From: Bacillota bacterium
GTDB taxonomy: Bacteria > Bacillota > Bacilli > Bacillales > Cytobacillaceae
DNA: 30,293 bases
Assembly (NCBI GenBank): GCA_023389895.1
Contig: JAEWDX010000205.1
Location: forward strand, 1 to 30,293
Direction: 5' to 3'
The translations under genes were made by a program, and so were the position numbers. The number at the start of each line of letters is the position of its first letter. Position 1 is the first letter of the stretch. Positions 21,701 through 29,889 of the stretch are shown here, one piece after another. The notes beneath the pieces are model-generated. The model worked only from the letters and a program-made list of their open reading frames with translations, was not told the DNA's origin and made no database searches.

Positions 21701-23318
21701 ATTTGATTTCCCATGTAATGGTTTGAGTAGCTTCATCATACCCTGTCGATTTTTTCGCTAGCGCAACGCCACGTTTAACACCTACTGATGCACTCGCTTC
21801 TATATCTGAGAAATCCTCGCCTGATAAAGTCGCTTTATTATCAAACTTCGTCTTATCTTGATCTGTAATCTTCGTTGTGTAGACAACACGATAAGCAGAT
21901 ATTATTTCACCAAGGTTTACTTTAAAATCTTTTCCATTTTCCATTTTTCCTATATTAACAGCAGATGTAACTTCTTTTCCTAATTCAACACTGCCATCCA
22001 GTCTTGTAACGATCTCAAATACTTTAATAGAATCTGCTTCCAACTCTTGCCCTGCTTGAATTGGATCGCTTAAGACAGCATTTTTTATCGTATCTAGGTT
22101 TTTGTTGAAATCAACTGTCCACTCAATCTTTTCCGTATTATATGATTTATTTGGAATTCCCTTTTTATCAATGGTTGAACCACTTGGATGAAAAATAATC
22201 GGTATATCTTTAGAGATTCCACCTTGAATTGGGGTAACCTTTACGACTCTTTCTTCTGTTACAATAACTTGCTCACTAATTTTTGAGATAACTTCCATTG
22301 TTCCGCTAATATTAGAGTGATTTTCAATAAAGTCATTAAAAACAACTGTCACTTCTCCATTCATCTTTACAGTGAATGTTCCTAACGTGTCTGCTCCGAA
22401 CTTTAATGGTTCATTTGTTACTTCTTCATAAACTGTAAGCTCAGGAGGTAAATTGAAATTAAATGTTGCTCCAGCTTTATAGCCATGGCCATTTGGAAGA
22501 GCCCATTTATACTTCACGACGATAATCGATTCTTGATCAACACCTTCAACTGGATTTCCTATCTTATCTTCGAAAGTTAATTCAGCATCCGTTAAAATAT
22601 TCTCCGTAATAATTGTGCTTCTCGTTTCCTTGCCTGCCAATGCTGTAAATTCAAAACATCCAGTGGTGTTTTTCTCTTGTCCTTCGTTAATTGTAATAAT
22701 AATATCGCCGGAAGTAGTTACCTTATATGAACCAATTGCGGTAGGAGTATTACTAGTTGGTACGTCTACTGGTAAATTAGTTGGTTCATCAATTTCTTCA
22801 TTAGGTAAGCCATCATTTGATTCATTCGATCCTTCATCTGTCGAATCATTTTCAACACCATTTGTCAGGTCAGTTGCAGAATCAATTTCTTCGATAGTAT
22901 TCGAATCATCTTCAGGCTGACTCGGTAGCTCACCTTGTGGCTCATTATTTACATTCTCAGTTTCTCCAATTGAGTCACTAGTTAATTCGCCTTTTGGTTC
23001 ATTAGTTAGTTCATCTTGAGATTCATTAATAAGCTCACTATTAGATTGACTAGTTAGTAGCTCTCCTGTTTGTTCTTGTGCAACTGTTACTTCTGCTGGC
23101 ACTGGAAATGAATAGATTTTCTCTCCATTCCCTTCATCAGCAATAAAGGTCCAATCATACTTTACTTTTACTTCTTTTCCATCCACGCTTTCAATTTGTG
23201 GTTCACTTAATACAAATGACTGGTCACTTACCTCAGTTTCCGCTTTTACATTCAATGATCCTACGAAGCTATTAACAATCAATAGCATCATTAACGAAAT
23301 AAGACTAATCTTCTTCAT
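18777..23318 (-). CDS. LPXTG-anchored collagen-adhesin-like surface protein
   Basis: This 1513-aa surface adhesin has a signal peptide (1-27). Two adhesive Ig-like regions follow (about 30-230 and 240-350); the first is interrupted by an acidic Ser/Glu/Asn-rich repeat stretch (about 85-190; NEPKGELT, NEPQGELP, NESQDELT). Five collagen-binding-type repeats come next (about 385-515, 518-660, 665-800, 803-940, 943-1080), each with a WxIxxN..., DxF/P and NKA signature. Then there are three SpaA/Cna-B domains (1092-1180, 1184-1278, 1287-1377) with LxGAxFxL and GxYxxxExxAPxxY motifs and likely Lys-Asn isopeptide bonds. A Pro/Lys/Asp-rich wall-spanning region (1378-1478) precedes LPQTG (1479-1483), a hydrophobic helix and KRRRTDS. 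The start is ATG 23318 behind AAGGGGAT, 16 nt after the sortase gene, so the sortase is the expected anchoring enzyme. The exact ligand is unknown. Confidence 0.92.
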   Translation of the reverse strand: MKKISLISLMMLLIVNSFVGSLNVKAETEVSDQSFVLSEPQIESVDGKEVKVKYDWTFIADEGNGEKIYSFPVPAEVTVAQEQTGELLTSQSNSELINESQDELTNEPKGELTSDSIGETENVNNEPQGELPSQPEDDSNTIEEIDSATDLTNGVENDSTDEGSNESNDGLPNEEIDEPTNLPVDVPTSNTPTAIGSYKVTTSGDIIITINEGQEKNTTGCFEFTALAGKETRSTIITENILTDAELTFEDKIGNPVEGVDQESIIVVKYKWALPNGHGYKAGATFNFNLPPELTVYEEVTNEPLKFGADTLGTFTVKMNGEVTVVFNDFIENHSNISGTMEVISKISEQVIVTEERVVKVTPIQGGISKDIPIIFHPSGSTIDKKGIPNKSYNTEKIEWTVDFNKNLDTIKNAVLSDPIQAGQELEADSIKVFEIVTRLDGSVELGKEVTSAVNIGKMENGKDFKVNLGEIISAYRVVYTTKITDQDKTKFDNKATLSGEDFSDIEASASVGVKRGVALAKKSTGYDEATQTITWEIKYNYNEKSIPQADALLKDFFNNTQELVKKSDGTFDFIVKKITIDENGNESGSGEVFTNYTITPKKSTDNRNGFELQFNQDIHEAYKITYKTRAIDRVFDWEKITNEVESGEHKTSGTRDIYQQILYKSNYKDHPYTDYNKKTTTWMISFNIDSHLMKDVKLVDTFLNKGLTLIPETLRITTQGKELVKDTDYKLINKGEDGFEIEFLHEISTPHYIQYETNFNYDAREDKNKDYLNNKAVITWIDESSEEKSKEATATFTLDSYTKSNGFKHGSYNAVTKEITWSIGINYNLRTLAAASVVDEIQGNQIIDQNSLKVYKMTLTGGENGTKQEEAVENSDYEIVWDPTGQPGFRVNFLKEINSAYLIEYKTSLEDQLIKEKYDNKATLYNNTVKVTDVTASVSVLNGGKYTGKTGEQKGKIIDWNIEINFGQSKVSNAKVVDTPSENQIPLEQSFHLYSTIVGENGSVKKGKELEQGTDYTLEFTNDGFVLAFKEDIDKPYILAYQSLILAKVGDTVHNDVKFTGDQITIETTESKSSLTVKRTTGIGTGTGEVGSLEIIKVDANNPEKFLEGAIFSLIDEVSGAVIKTLTTGADGKVKFEKLLYGEYLLKEDQAPKGYVVGINGTEIVNINQPEDSLTIKNEKIYQAVELTKFAKDEEDNKIYLAGAEFELQIENSEGNYEKVEMEGNPFKTNDNGKITVNNLEPGNYQFVEITAPEHYLLDEDPVNFTIVKNQTSIVSVEKENKRGNGNIEIEKVDGSTNKKPLAGAEFELYNSEGEKIGETVITAEDGKAVFEDLPYDHYVLKEVKAPVGYVISKSSENIDVTLDEEVKKLEPIKNYRPSNPEKPWNPGEPNNPGTPGEPSKPKDPNKPGDPKDPKDPDKPVDSNDPKDPNQPGGSKDPKDPTNSGNPNAPGNVNNPGGSRGVGDPNNANNPNNQANGLPQTGEAANPVLPIVGLAFTLIGILLIVKRRRTDS

Positions 23319-23334
23319 ACAAATCCCCTTGCTT

Positions 23335-23940
23335 TTAGTTTCTATTCTTTAATATTGCTTGTACAATTAAGCGATCAGTTGTGTCACTCTTGCCGATCGG
23401 TGTGCATGTAACGAAGGTGAGGTATGGCTCGTCTTTATCCGTTAGTACCCCTACTTCTGTATAATCGACAACAAAGGTTTTGACGACGACAAATTCATAA
23501 CGTTCTGTTTTTGTTTGTATTTCGATTTCATCGTCAGGCTCTAGTTCATCCAACCGATTAAATTGCTTCCCATAAACAATTCCGCGATGTCCTGCTAATC
23601 CAACATTGTTAACCCCGAATTCCTTTTCAGGTTCGATCATGCCGACTCCTTTATTTAATGAAGCTTCGGTTGACCCTTCAAAGATGACCATTTCTAAATC
23701 GACTTTCGGAATTCGGACAATACCTCTTGCACCATCTAATTTCTCAGACTGCTCTTGATCCACTGCTGCTTCCACTTTCTCCAGTTGCGGAGCCTCTCCA
23801 TAATCAATCCCATCACCAATTTGCAAGAAGGCTTGAATTAATTCTTCTTGCTTCTTATCTAAAGTTTTTTTCTCAAGTTGTGGATAAATAAGTAATAGAA
23901 CACCCAAAATTATGAAGATAACCCCAAATTTGCTACGCAA
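23335..23940 (-). CDS. Sortase, class D type
   Basis: This 201-aa membrane-anchored transpeptidase has one N-terminal transmembrane helix (about 5-20) and a sortase barrel with AGHRG (H118), the TLxTC-like TFVTCTP (C179) and TDRLIV (R190). It cleaves the LPxTG-type signal between Thr and Gly and joins the protein to the wall. There is no lid motif of the pilus class C, no C-terminal helix, and the length and order fit class D. The start is TTG 23940 with GGAAGGGG 8-9 nt upstream; a TAG two codons before it rules out extension. It directly precedes the LPQTG adhesin, its likely dedicated substrate, and follows the EAL-HDOD gene after 70 nt, so a three-gene transcript is possible. Confidence 0.9.
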   Translation of the reverse strand: MRSKFGVIFIILGVLLLIYPQLEKKTLDKKQEELIQAFLQIGDGIDYGEAPQLEKVEAAVDQEQSEKLDGARGIVRIPKVDLEMVIFEGSTEASLNKGVGMIEPEKEFGVNNVGLAGHRGIVYGKQFNRLDELEPDDEIEIQTKTERYEFVVVKTFVVDYTEVGVLTDKDEPYLTFVTCTPIGKSDTTDRLIVQAILKNRN

Positions 23941-24010
23941 TTTCTAGGACCCCTTCCACTCAAACTTTTTTGAATGTCCATCACCTCCTCTATGTGAAAT
24001 AAATCATTTA

Positions 24011-25255
24011 TCAACTAACACTTTCCTTTAACACGAGCTTATTTGCCCAAGTTAAAGACTCCGAGTACACATCAAAAACGACCTTTTCATCCATGTTAAA
24101 ATGGCAGCATTTCTCACGAATAACTTCCCATTGTGCTGTTTCTACTGCAATGGCTAGGTCGAGAACTTCTTTCATTCTATTTGGGTTCCCTGATAACGCA
24201 TCACAAATTTCTTCTGAAAGTGGCAATTCGGTAAGGATTTCCTCTATTGGTTTACTTAATATTGTGTCCATCAACGAAAACATTCCAGTCAAGAAATGGC
24301 TTGATGGCGCATTGTCACTTCTTATTAGCCTACCGATTTCTTCACACATTTTTGCTCTTATTAAACTGTGCAGAATAATTTCATGTGACATATCTGTTTT
24401 TTTATTCGTTGACTCTCTTACAGCAAGTACATATATCCATTTTTGTAGTTCCGTAAATCCAAGCATTACAATTGCTTGTCTAATTGAGCTTATTCTTTGT
24501 CGTGGACGATACCCTGGGGAATTTATTAATTTTAGTAATTTATACGAAAGGGAAAGATCCATTTCGATTATTTCAGTTATCCGTTCTATCAAAGGCTCGT
24601 CCACTGATAAATGTTGAATTAATTCGTAGTAAGAATGAAAATTAGTTGGCACATCTTTTGAAGATATAACGATTGGTTTTGAAAAGAAAAAGCCTTGAAA
24701 TAAATGATATCCACGCTTTTTAGCGTCTTCATAAGATTCATGAGATTCAAGCTTTTCAGCAAGTAATTTTACATTTAACTCATTTGCAAGTTTTTCAATT
24801 TTCTCTCTCATCTTTATTGTAGTAGAGAGAAAATCAACCTTTACAAAATCGATATAGTTAAAAAGCTCTTTCGTAAAAATATTATTCTCATCGAGAATAA
24901 AGTCATCTAGTGCAATTGAATAACCTAGCTCTTTTAATTCTTTGCAAATTTCAATTAGTTCCATGCTTGGTCCAACTGATTCTAGAATTTCAACAACAAT
25001 CTCAAGCGGATGAAAATATGTTGGTAGTTTTAATTTCAACAAATTTTCAGTGAAGTTAATAAAGCATGGTTTACCACCTGATAGTTTATCTATCCCGATA
25101 TTTAAAAAACTATTAATAATTAATTCAGCTGTAGCTTGATCCTCATTAATATTAGGAAACACATTCATATCTTGACTGCTTCGATAAAGTAGCTCATAGC
25201 CAAAGACTTCTTCATTTACCGTAAAGATCGGCTGCCTCGCAACAAATACTTCCAT
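24011..25255 (-). CDS. EAL-HDOD signalling protein (YuxH-like)
   Basis: This 414-aa cytosolic protein has an EAL domain (about 1-205) followed by an HDOD domain (about 215-400). The EAL signature is altered: FGYELLYR in place of EAL, LDDFI in place of DDFGTG, with VKVDF, AEKLE and QGFFFSKP retained. Members with ELLYR, such as B. subtilis YuxH, are not convincingly active c-di-GMP phosphodiesterases, so this may bind rather than hydrolyse the nucleotide. The HDOD part has the LSYKLLKLINSP and RQAIVMLG core. ATG 25255 (MEVFVARQ) is preferred: GGAGGGAGGG abuts the in-frame ATG at 25261 but is properly spaced from 25255. It lies upstream of the sortase and adhesin genes, linking c-di-GMP sensing to the surface genes, as does the riboswitch on the other strand. 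Confidence 0.88.
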   Translation of the reverse strand: MEVFVARQPIFTVNEEVFGYELLYRSSQDMNVFPNINEDQATAELIINSFLNIGIDKLSGGKPCFINFTENLLKLKLPTYFHPLEIVVEILESVGPSMELIEICKELKELGYSIALDDFILDENNIFTKELFNYIDFVKVDFLSTTIKMREKIEKLANELNVKLLAEKLESHESYEDAKKRGYHLFQGFFFSKPIVISSKDVPTNFHSYYELIQHLSVDEPLIERITEIIEMDLSLSYKLLKLINSPGYRPRQRISSIRQAIVMLGFTELQKWIYVLAVRESTNKKTDMSHEIILHSLIRAKMCEEIGRLIRSDNAPSSHFLTGMFSLMDTILSKPIEEILTELPLSEEICDALSGNPNRMKEVLDLAIAVETAQWEVIREKCCHFNMDEKVVFDVYSESLTWANKLVLKESVS

Positions 25256-25393
25256 AATCATTCCCTCCCTCCATATAACTTCTAACAACTTTATAACTAT
25301 TTAATTGAAGTAAAAGTAATTCTTTTATGCTAAAAATATAGTGTAGCTATTCCACTTGTAAGGAAATACCATGTTAATTTTACTATTTGCACA

Positions 25394-25412
25394 CTGAACA
25401 ACTTCTGAACAA
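25394..25412 (-). promoter_or_regulatory. 11-bp-phased direct repeat upstream of the EAL-HDOD gene
   Basis: On the minus strand TTGTTCAG is repeated exactly with an AAG spacer, giving an 11-bp period. OmpR-type winged-helix and SARP regulators bind direct repeats on one helix face with this period. A regulator of this class is encoded immediately next door, so a binding site is plausible. Confidence 0.45.
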
Positions 25413-25482
25413 ATGTCATTTTTTGTCCAATTAGAGAACGATTTCCTCTTTTCCCTGGGTAAAATATCCTTTTATCCCAAAT

Positions 25483-25510
25483 AAAAAAGACTCAGCACTC
25501 GCCAAGCCTT
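25483..25510 (-). terminator. Terminator of the kinase/regulator operon
   Basis: On the minus strand AAGGCTTGGC-GAGT-GCTGAGTCTT forms a 10-bp stem with three G-U pairs and ends in TTTTTTATTT, about 50 nt after the regulator stop codon. Confidence 0.75.
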
Positions 25511-25558
25511 TTACAAAATTATGGGTTTTTCCTTAAATCCAATGTAAGGGAATTTAAT

Positions 25559-26683
25559 TCACCTTAACCTATTTGCAACTAGATTTTTGTAAAATTCCTC
25601 CATTCCATCTGGAATCGAAATTCCTAATTCATTCTTCAATCTTTTGCTAATTACTTGATAGAGCTCATCCATTTTTTGAATATTGCCCCTCTTACCATAA
25701 TATTCTAAAAGCTGCAGCATATATGTTTCATTATAAATATCTAGCGCTAACATTTTTTCCAGGCATGCCTCGATTAAAAGGGGATGCTCATTGCCGTTTT
25801 TTGTCGTTTCAATAAATCTCTCAAGAAAGTGTAATACGGACTGTCTAATTAATTGCTGTTCTTGGATGACCCATGGATAATTTTCTTCCTCTAAATAGTC
25901 TCCACTGTAAATTTCAAGAACTCTTCTAACCTTTTCAGAAGACAGTTCATTTATTGTGATAATTTCTTTTAATTCATAAATGTCACTTAGAAATAAAGTC
26001 GATAGGAGGTAGTATTCATTCACTAGCTTGATCGGATTTTCAATCCCATTGCCCTTTAACACTTTTCTCAAATGATAAACAGTCGTATGAAGCAATACCA
26101 TCGATTTTCTTATGTCCATCTCTGGCCAAAGCTCTTCTATTATCTGTGCTTTATGAACTGGTTTCTCCCGATGATGCCATAGAAAAACAAATAATTCCTT
26201 CACCTTTTTTGTTCGCCACTTAATGATATTTTGCTCAGAATCAAGAAGCCGAAAGCTTTTCATCGTATAAATAGATAAAGATTGTTCTGTTTGAATAGGA
26301 GACTCTTTTCTTCCTTTATATAACTCTAGCTTCTCTTTCGTTTTTAAAATCGCTTTTTTCAAACGATTTATACTCACTGGCTTCAATAAATAATCAATCG
26401 CATTCACTTCAAAAGCTTCTAATGCGAACTCTGGATGAGCTGTTACAAAAATGATCTCAACATTACTGTAAACGGCTGTAATTTTTTCGGCGAATTCGAT
26501 TCCGTGTACTTCTCCCATTTCCATATCAAGAAAAATAACTTCAACCTCTAACTTCGCTAAATCAAGAAAAGCCAGCTCCGGATTTTGATACTTCCCAACA
26601 ATCTCAATGCCCTCAACTTTATTCAATTGTTTTTCCAACACGTCTAAAGCAAATAATTCATCATCTATTAACATGACTTTCAT
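25559..26683 (-). CDS. Response regulator with SARP-like DNA-binding and BTAD domains
   Basis: This 374-aa response regulator has a receiver domain (1-118) with IDDE, phosphoacceptor D53 in FLDMEM, FVTAHPEFA and KPV (K102). An OmpR-type winged helix follows (about 150-225; WRTKKVKELFVFLWHHREKPVHKAQIIEELWP, then TTVYHLRKVLKG). The rest is a bacterial transcriptional activation domain of TPR-like helices (about 230-370). This REC-wHTH-BTAD layout is found in some Firmicutes regulators and resembles SARP activators. The start codon overlaps the kinase stop by 4 nt, so translation is coupled and the kinase is its cognate partner. Its targets are unknown; phased repeats next door suggest the EAL-HDOD gene (inference). 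Confidence 0.88.
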   Translation of the reverse strand: MKVMLIDDELFALDVLEKQLNKVEGIEIVGKYQNPELAFLDLAKLEVEVIFLDMEMGEVHGIEFAEKITAVYSNVEIIFVTAHPEFALEAFEVNAIDYLLKPVSINRLKKAILKTKEKLELYKGRKESPIQTEQSLSIYTMKSFRLLDSEQNIIKWRTKKVKELFVFLWHHREKPVHKAQIIEELWPEMDIRKSMVLLHTTVYHLRKVLKGNGIENPIKLVNEYYLLSTLFLSDIYELKEIITINELSSEKVRRVLEIYSGDYLEEENYPWVIQEQQLIRQSVLHFLERFIETTKNGNEHPLLIEACLEKMLALDIYNETYMLQLLEYYGKRGNIQKMDELYQVISKRLKNELGISIPDGMEEFYKNLVANRLR

Positions 26684-29600
26684 CGGCTTTTCACCTCGGG
26701 CAATTTTATTGAAATTTTCGTTCCATTCCCTTCCATGCTTTCCAGCTTAAATGAAGCATTTTTGATAAGCCTTAATTTTTTCAATGGATTGGTAAAGCCT
26801 ATCCGATTATTTCGCCCATTTAAGAGCTCTTTTTGTTTATCCATTGAAATTCCTACTCCGTCATCTTTAATAACAATTTCAATCTCATCTGCTACTTTTT
26901 TAATGGATAAACGAACTGTACCCCCATCCTTCTTCTTAGCAATTCCATGCTGGACTGCATTTTCAATAAGTGGTTGAATCGTCATCGAAGGAATAAGCCC
27001 CTCAATTGTCTCATCAATATCATATTCAATCGTTAGCCTTTCACCAAAACGCATTTTTTCGATTGCTAAGTAAGCCTGGACTAATTCTAGTTCATCTTCA
27101 AGAGGAACGAGGCTATGATGGTTCTTATAATCTAACTTCGCTCGAAAATAAATCGCTAAATATTGCAATGCTTCTCGGGTTTTTTCTGCGTCTTTATAAC
27201 TAAGCCCAATGATTGTATTCAATGTATTGTATAAAAAATGCGGGGTGATTTGGGCAAAATAGTAGCTCAATTCATTGTTCACAGCTGCTTGTGAAGATTC
27301 CTTCATTAACAATAATGAATCAATTCTCACCTTCATCTCTTTTTTGTTAATGGGCTTTTGCAAAAAATCATTTGCCCCTAACTGGAATGAAGTAATTAAA
27401 TCCGTCATTTGTCCAGCTGCCGTTAAAATCAAAATCGGCAGTTCTACATGATCATAGTCTTTTCGAATCGCTTTACAAACTTCGAAGCCTGACATTACCG
27501 GCATCATTAAATCGACAATCATTAAATCGACGGTTTCATTTTTTACAATTTCGAGCGCTTCTTCACCTGTTTCAACAGCAATGACTGTATATTTTAAAGA
27601 AGTGATAATATTGAGCATCGCCTTCAAATTTGCAGGCTCATCATCAACGATTAAAATCGTAAACCAACGATTTCCTTCTACCTTCATTGGAAAAGTTAGT
27701 TGGGGAACTTCCCCATGAATATTTTCTAGACTTGTAAATTGGTTTTGCGCAATTTGTGTACGAACGACTTTCGCAGTAATTTGCTCCTCTGTAGCTAATG
27801 GTAAAGAAAATGTAAAACAGGAGCCTTTATCAACTTGTGAAGATACTGAAATCTGTCCACCTGAAAGTTCAACTAAACGCTTTGTAATACTTAGTCCTAA
27901 TCCAAGTCCTTCTGATTTCATCATTCCATTATGATCAATTTGATAAAAAGAAGTAAAAATGCGATCAAGCTTCTCCTCATCCATGCCAATTCCAGTATCT
28001 TTAACAGAAATGTACATTTCTTCATTTACTACTTTTGCGGAAATAATAATTTCACCAAATAACGTAAACTTAATCGCATTATAAATGAGATTAAAGAAAA
28101 TCTGATTTAATCTTGTTTCATCGACAAAAACAGGAGGGATATCTTGCGGTATTTTATTTACTAGTTTGACCGTACCCGGATTAGGAAGTAAATAATTCAT
28201 TTCCTCGATAATATTTTCAACAATATGAACGTTGACAACAGTCGGTGCTAATTGAACCTCAGCTTGCTTAATATTTCTAGCGTATAAAAGATCTTCTACC
28301 AATCTTGCAAGCCGCTTTCCTACTGTATGAATTAATAGGACACTTTCCTGTTGTTTTTTATTAAGATGACCTTCTACACCTTCCATTAACGACTGTGAAA
28401 GATTCAAAATTCCATGCAAAGGTGTTCTCAATTCATGCGAAGTTTTTGCCAAAAACTCATCTTTTTGCTTATCAAAATAGAGCAATTCCTTTGAAAGCTT
28501 TTCTATCTGCTTAAAAGCCACCCGCGATCGATGACCGATAAGTGCTGAGATACTAATGAGCATCATTAAAAATAGACATAATAATTCCATTCCCATATCA
28601 ACATCAAAAAGGAAATTAACACCAAGTAAAGTACCAATGCATGAAAATGAAGTAACTAACACTAATACAAACTGAGATCCATCTACTTTATGAAAAAAAG
28701 CCTTTAATAATACAGTTAAGACGTAGATATAGCAAGCTGCAATCACAGTAACAATCATAATTTGGGCATATTTAATCGGGGTGTTAAAAAATACCAACGG
28801 CATTAAAATGCCATGTCGGAGAATTTGGAAAATTAATAATATCGATAATACATTAACAATCCTTCGATTTGTATATGGCTTAAAGAAGTCATAAATAAAT
28901 AGCAGAAAGAAAAATACAGCACTATGAATAAGAAACATCTGCATATTTAACTGCGTTAACTGAGTTAAGTTTGGCAGAAATAATAAAACCAGCTTTTCAC
29001 TTATTGTTGAAACATATAATCCGATCGAAAGGCAAAATAGACTAAAATAGAGACGATAGATCTCCTTGCCTTGTTGAAAATAGCTCATAAAATAAATAAT
29101 GAACATAACTAAAAAACCGATAATTGGGATCGCATCGATAAATTGATATACATTTTTTTTGGCGATTATCTGTTTATCCTCCCCAAAGTAGATTGAATGA
29201 ACAATACCTCCTGTTGGATATCTATAATTAGCTACTTGGAGCACAACGTCCAGACGCTTATTAGCACTTTCTGCAAGCACCATATATTTCGTATCACTAT
29301 ATTTATACTTGTTTTTATCCTCAGTTGGGTTTCCACTATTCCCCACTTCAATGCCGTTAATATACATCCTGCTAGACTGCCGAATCGTTCTTACCATCAT
29401 GCCATATCTTCCATCCCGAGGAACGTCAATAACCAAATGATACGTGCCGTATGGGCGATTAGCAGAAATATATTTATTCCAATTCCCAGGTACCTTAACG
29501 TTTTCCACCTTAAGATTTTCATAGCTTGAATTTGGGATCACTAATTTACCTGGGTATAAAGTCCAACCTCCATTAAGTTCAACCATTCCATCCTTATTAG

Positions 29601-29739
29601 AGCTCCAAGCTGTTAAATCTATTACTCCATCTTTTGCTTCTAGCTCACTGGGCTCAGAAAATACAGGAAAATCAATTAAACTTAAAATGGTTATGATGAT
29701 AATACTAATTGATGCGATAATTGAAATAGTTCTGGACAA
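26680..29739 (-). CDS. Hybrid sensor kinase: 7TM-DISM, HisKA-HATPase, receiver, LytS-type kinase
   Basis: This 1019-aa membrane kinase has an N-terminal helix (about 5-24) and an extracytoplasmic jelly-roll sensor (about 40-190; carbohydrate-binding-like 7TMR-DISM extracellular type). A seven-helix 7TMR-DISM membrane domain follows (about 198-402). The first kinase module has HisKA with SHELRTPLHG (H435) and HATPase with N-box NLIYNAIKFT, DTGIGM and GLGLGLSI. A receiver domain (about 693-810) has D743 in IVDLMMP and K795 in KPI. The second, LytS/YehU-type kinase has QITPHFLYNTLN (H834) and a second HATPase (IQPLIENAVQHG, DDGVGIS). The start is TTG 29739 behind GGGTG, the only start that gives a full first helix. 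The stop overlaps the regulator gene. Two complete kinase modules of different families in one chain suggest an internal phosphorelay ending on the adjacent regulator. Confidence 0.9.
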   Translation of the reverse strand: MSRTISIIASISIIIITILSLIDFPVFSEPSELEAKDGVIDLTAWSSNKDGMVELNGGWTLYPGKLVIPNSSYENLKVENVKVPGNWNKYISANRPYGTYHLVIDVPRDGRYGMMVRTIRQSSRMYINGIEVGNSGNPTEDKNKYKYSDTKYMVLAESANKRLDVVLQVANYRYPTGGIVHSIYFGEDKQIIAKKNVYQFIDAIPIIGFLVMFIIYFMSYFQQGKEIYRLYFSLFCLSIGLYVSTISEKLVLLFLPNLTQLTQLNMQMFLIHSAVFFFLLFIYDFFKPYTNRRIVNVLSILLIFQILRHGILMPLVFFNTPIKYAQIMIVTVIAACYIYVLTVLLKAFFHKVDGSQFVLVLVTSFSCIGTLLGVNFLFDVDMGMELLCLFLMMLISISALIGHRSRVAFKQIEKLSKELLYFDKQKDEFLAKTSHELRTPLHGILNLSQSLMEGVEGHLNKKQQESVLLIHTVGKRLARLVEDLLYARNIKQAEVQLAPTVVNVHIVENIIEEMNYLLPNPGTVKLVNKIPQDIPPVFVDETRLNQIFFNLIYNAIKFTLFGEIIISAKVVNEEMYISVKDTGIGMDEEKLDRIFTSFYQIDHNGMMKSEGLGLGLSITKRLVELSGGQISVSSQVDKGSCFTFSLPLATEEQITAKVVRTQIAQNQFTSLENIHGEVPQLTFPMKVEGNRWFTILIVDDEPANLKAMLNIITSLKYTVIAVETGEEALEIVKNETVDLMIVDLMMPVMSGFEVCKAIRKDYDHVELPILILTAAGQMTDLITSFQLGANDFLQKPINKKEMKVRIDSLLLMKESSQAAVNNELSYYFAQITPHFLYNTLNTIIGLSYKDAEKTREALQYLAIYFRAKLDYKNHHSLVPLEDELELVQAYLAIEKMRFGERLTIEYDIDETIEGLIPSMTIQPLIENAVQHGIAKKKDGGTVRLSIKKVADEIEIVIKDDGVGISMDKQKELLNGRNNRIGFTNPLKKLRLIKNASFKLESMEGNGTKISIKLPEVKSR

Positions 29740-29771
29740 AATTATTCACACCCTATACTTATTCACTTTTA

Positions 29772-29800
29772 TTGACAAACGATATTCCTAATACTACGAT
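29772..29800 (+). promoter_or_regulatory. Putative SigA promoter of the divergent regulator gene
   Basis: TTGACA (29772-29777), a 17-nt spacer and TACGAT (29795-29800). The -35 is perfect and the -10 weak; TATATA a few bases further could serve instead. Confidence 0.5.
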
Positions 29801-29889
29801 TGTATATATATTACAAAATTATGTAAATCAGTACATTCTTCCTATTTCAAAAGGTAAAAGGTTAACTATTTGTGAAGGTAGGTTCTTTT

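Larger units (their letters stand above)
25256..25558. other. Gene-free interval: terminator, phased direct repeats, promoter region
   Basis: No gene is seen. It holds the terminator of the kinase/regulator operon (25483-25510), a near-palindrome TGGGTAAAATATCC/TTTTATCCCA (about 25455-25478), CTGAACAA direct repeats (25394-25412), and a weak SigA-like pair (TTACAA, 15 nt, TATATT on the minus strand at 25361-25335) in front of the EAL-HDOD gene. Confidence 0.5.

Noticed and set aside
23910..23982. Short leader ORF (MDIQKSLSG...) behind GAGGAGGTG upstream of and overlapping the sortase start
   Set aside because: The spacing between GGAGG and its ATG is only 2 nt, and the ORF shows no recognisable product. 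A coupling role is possible but not supported.
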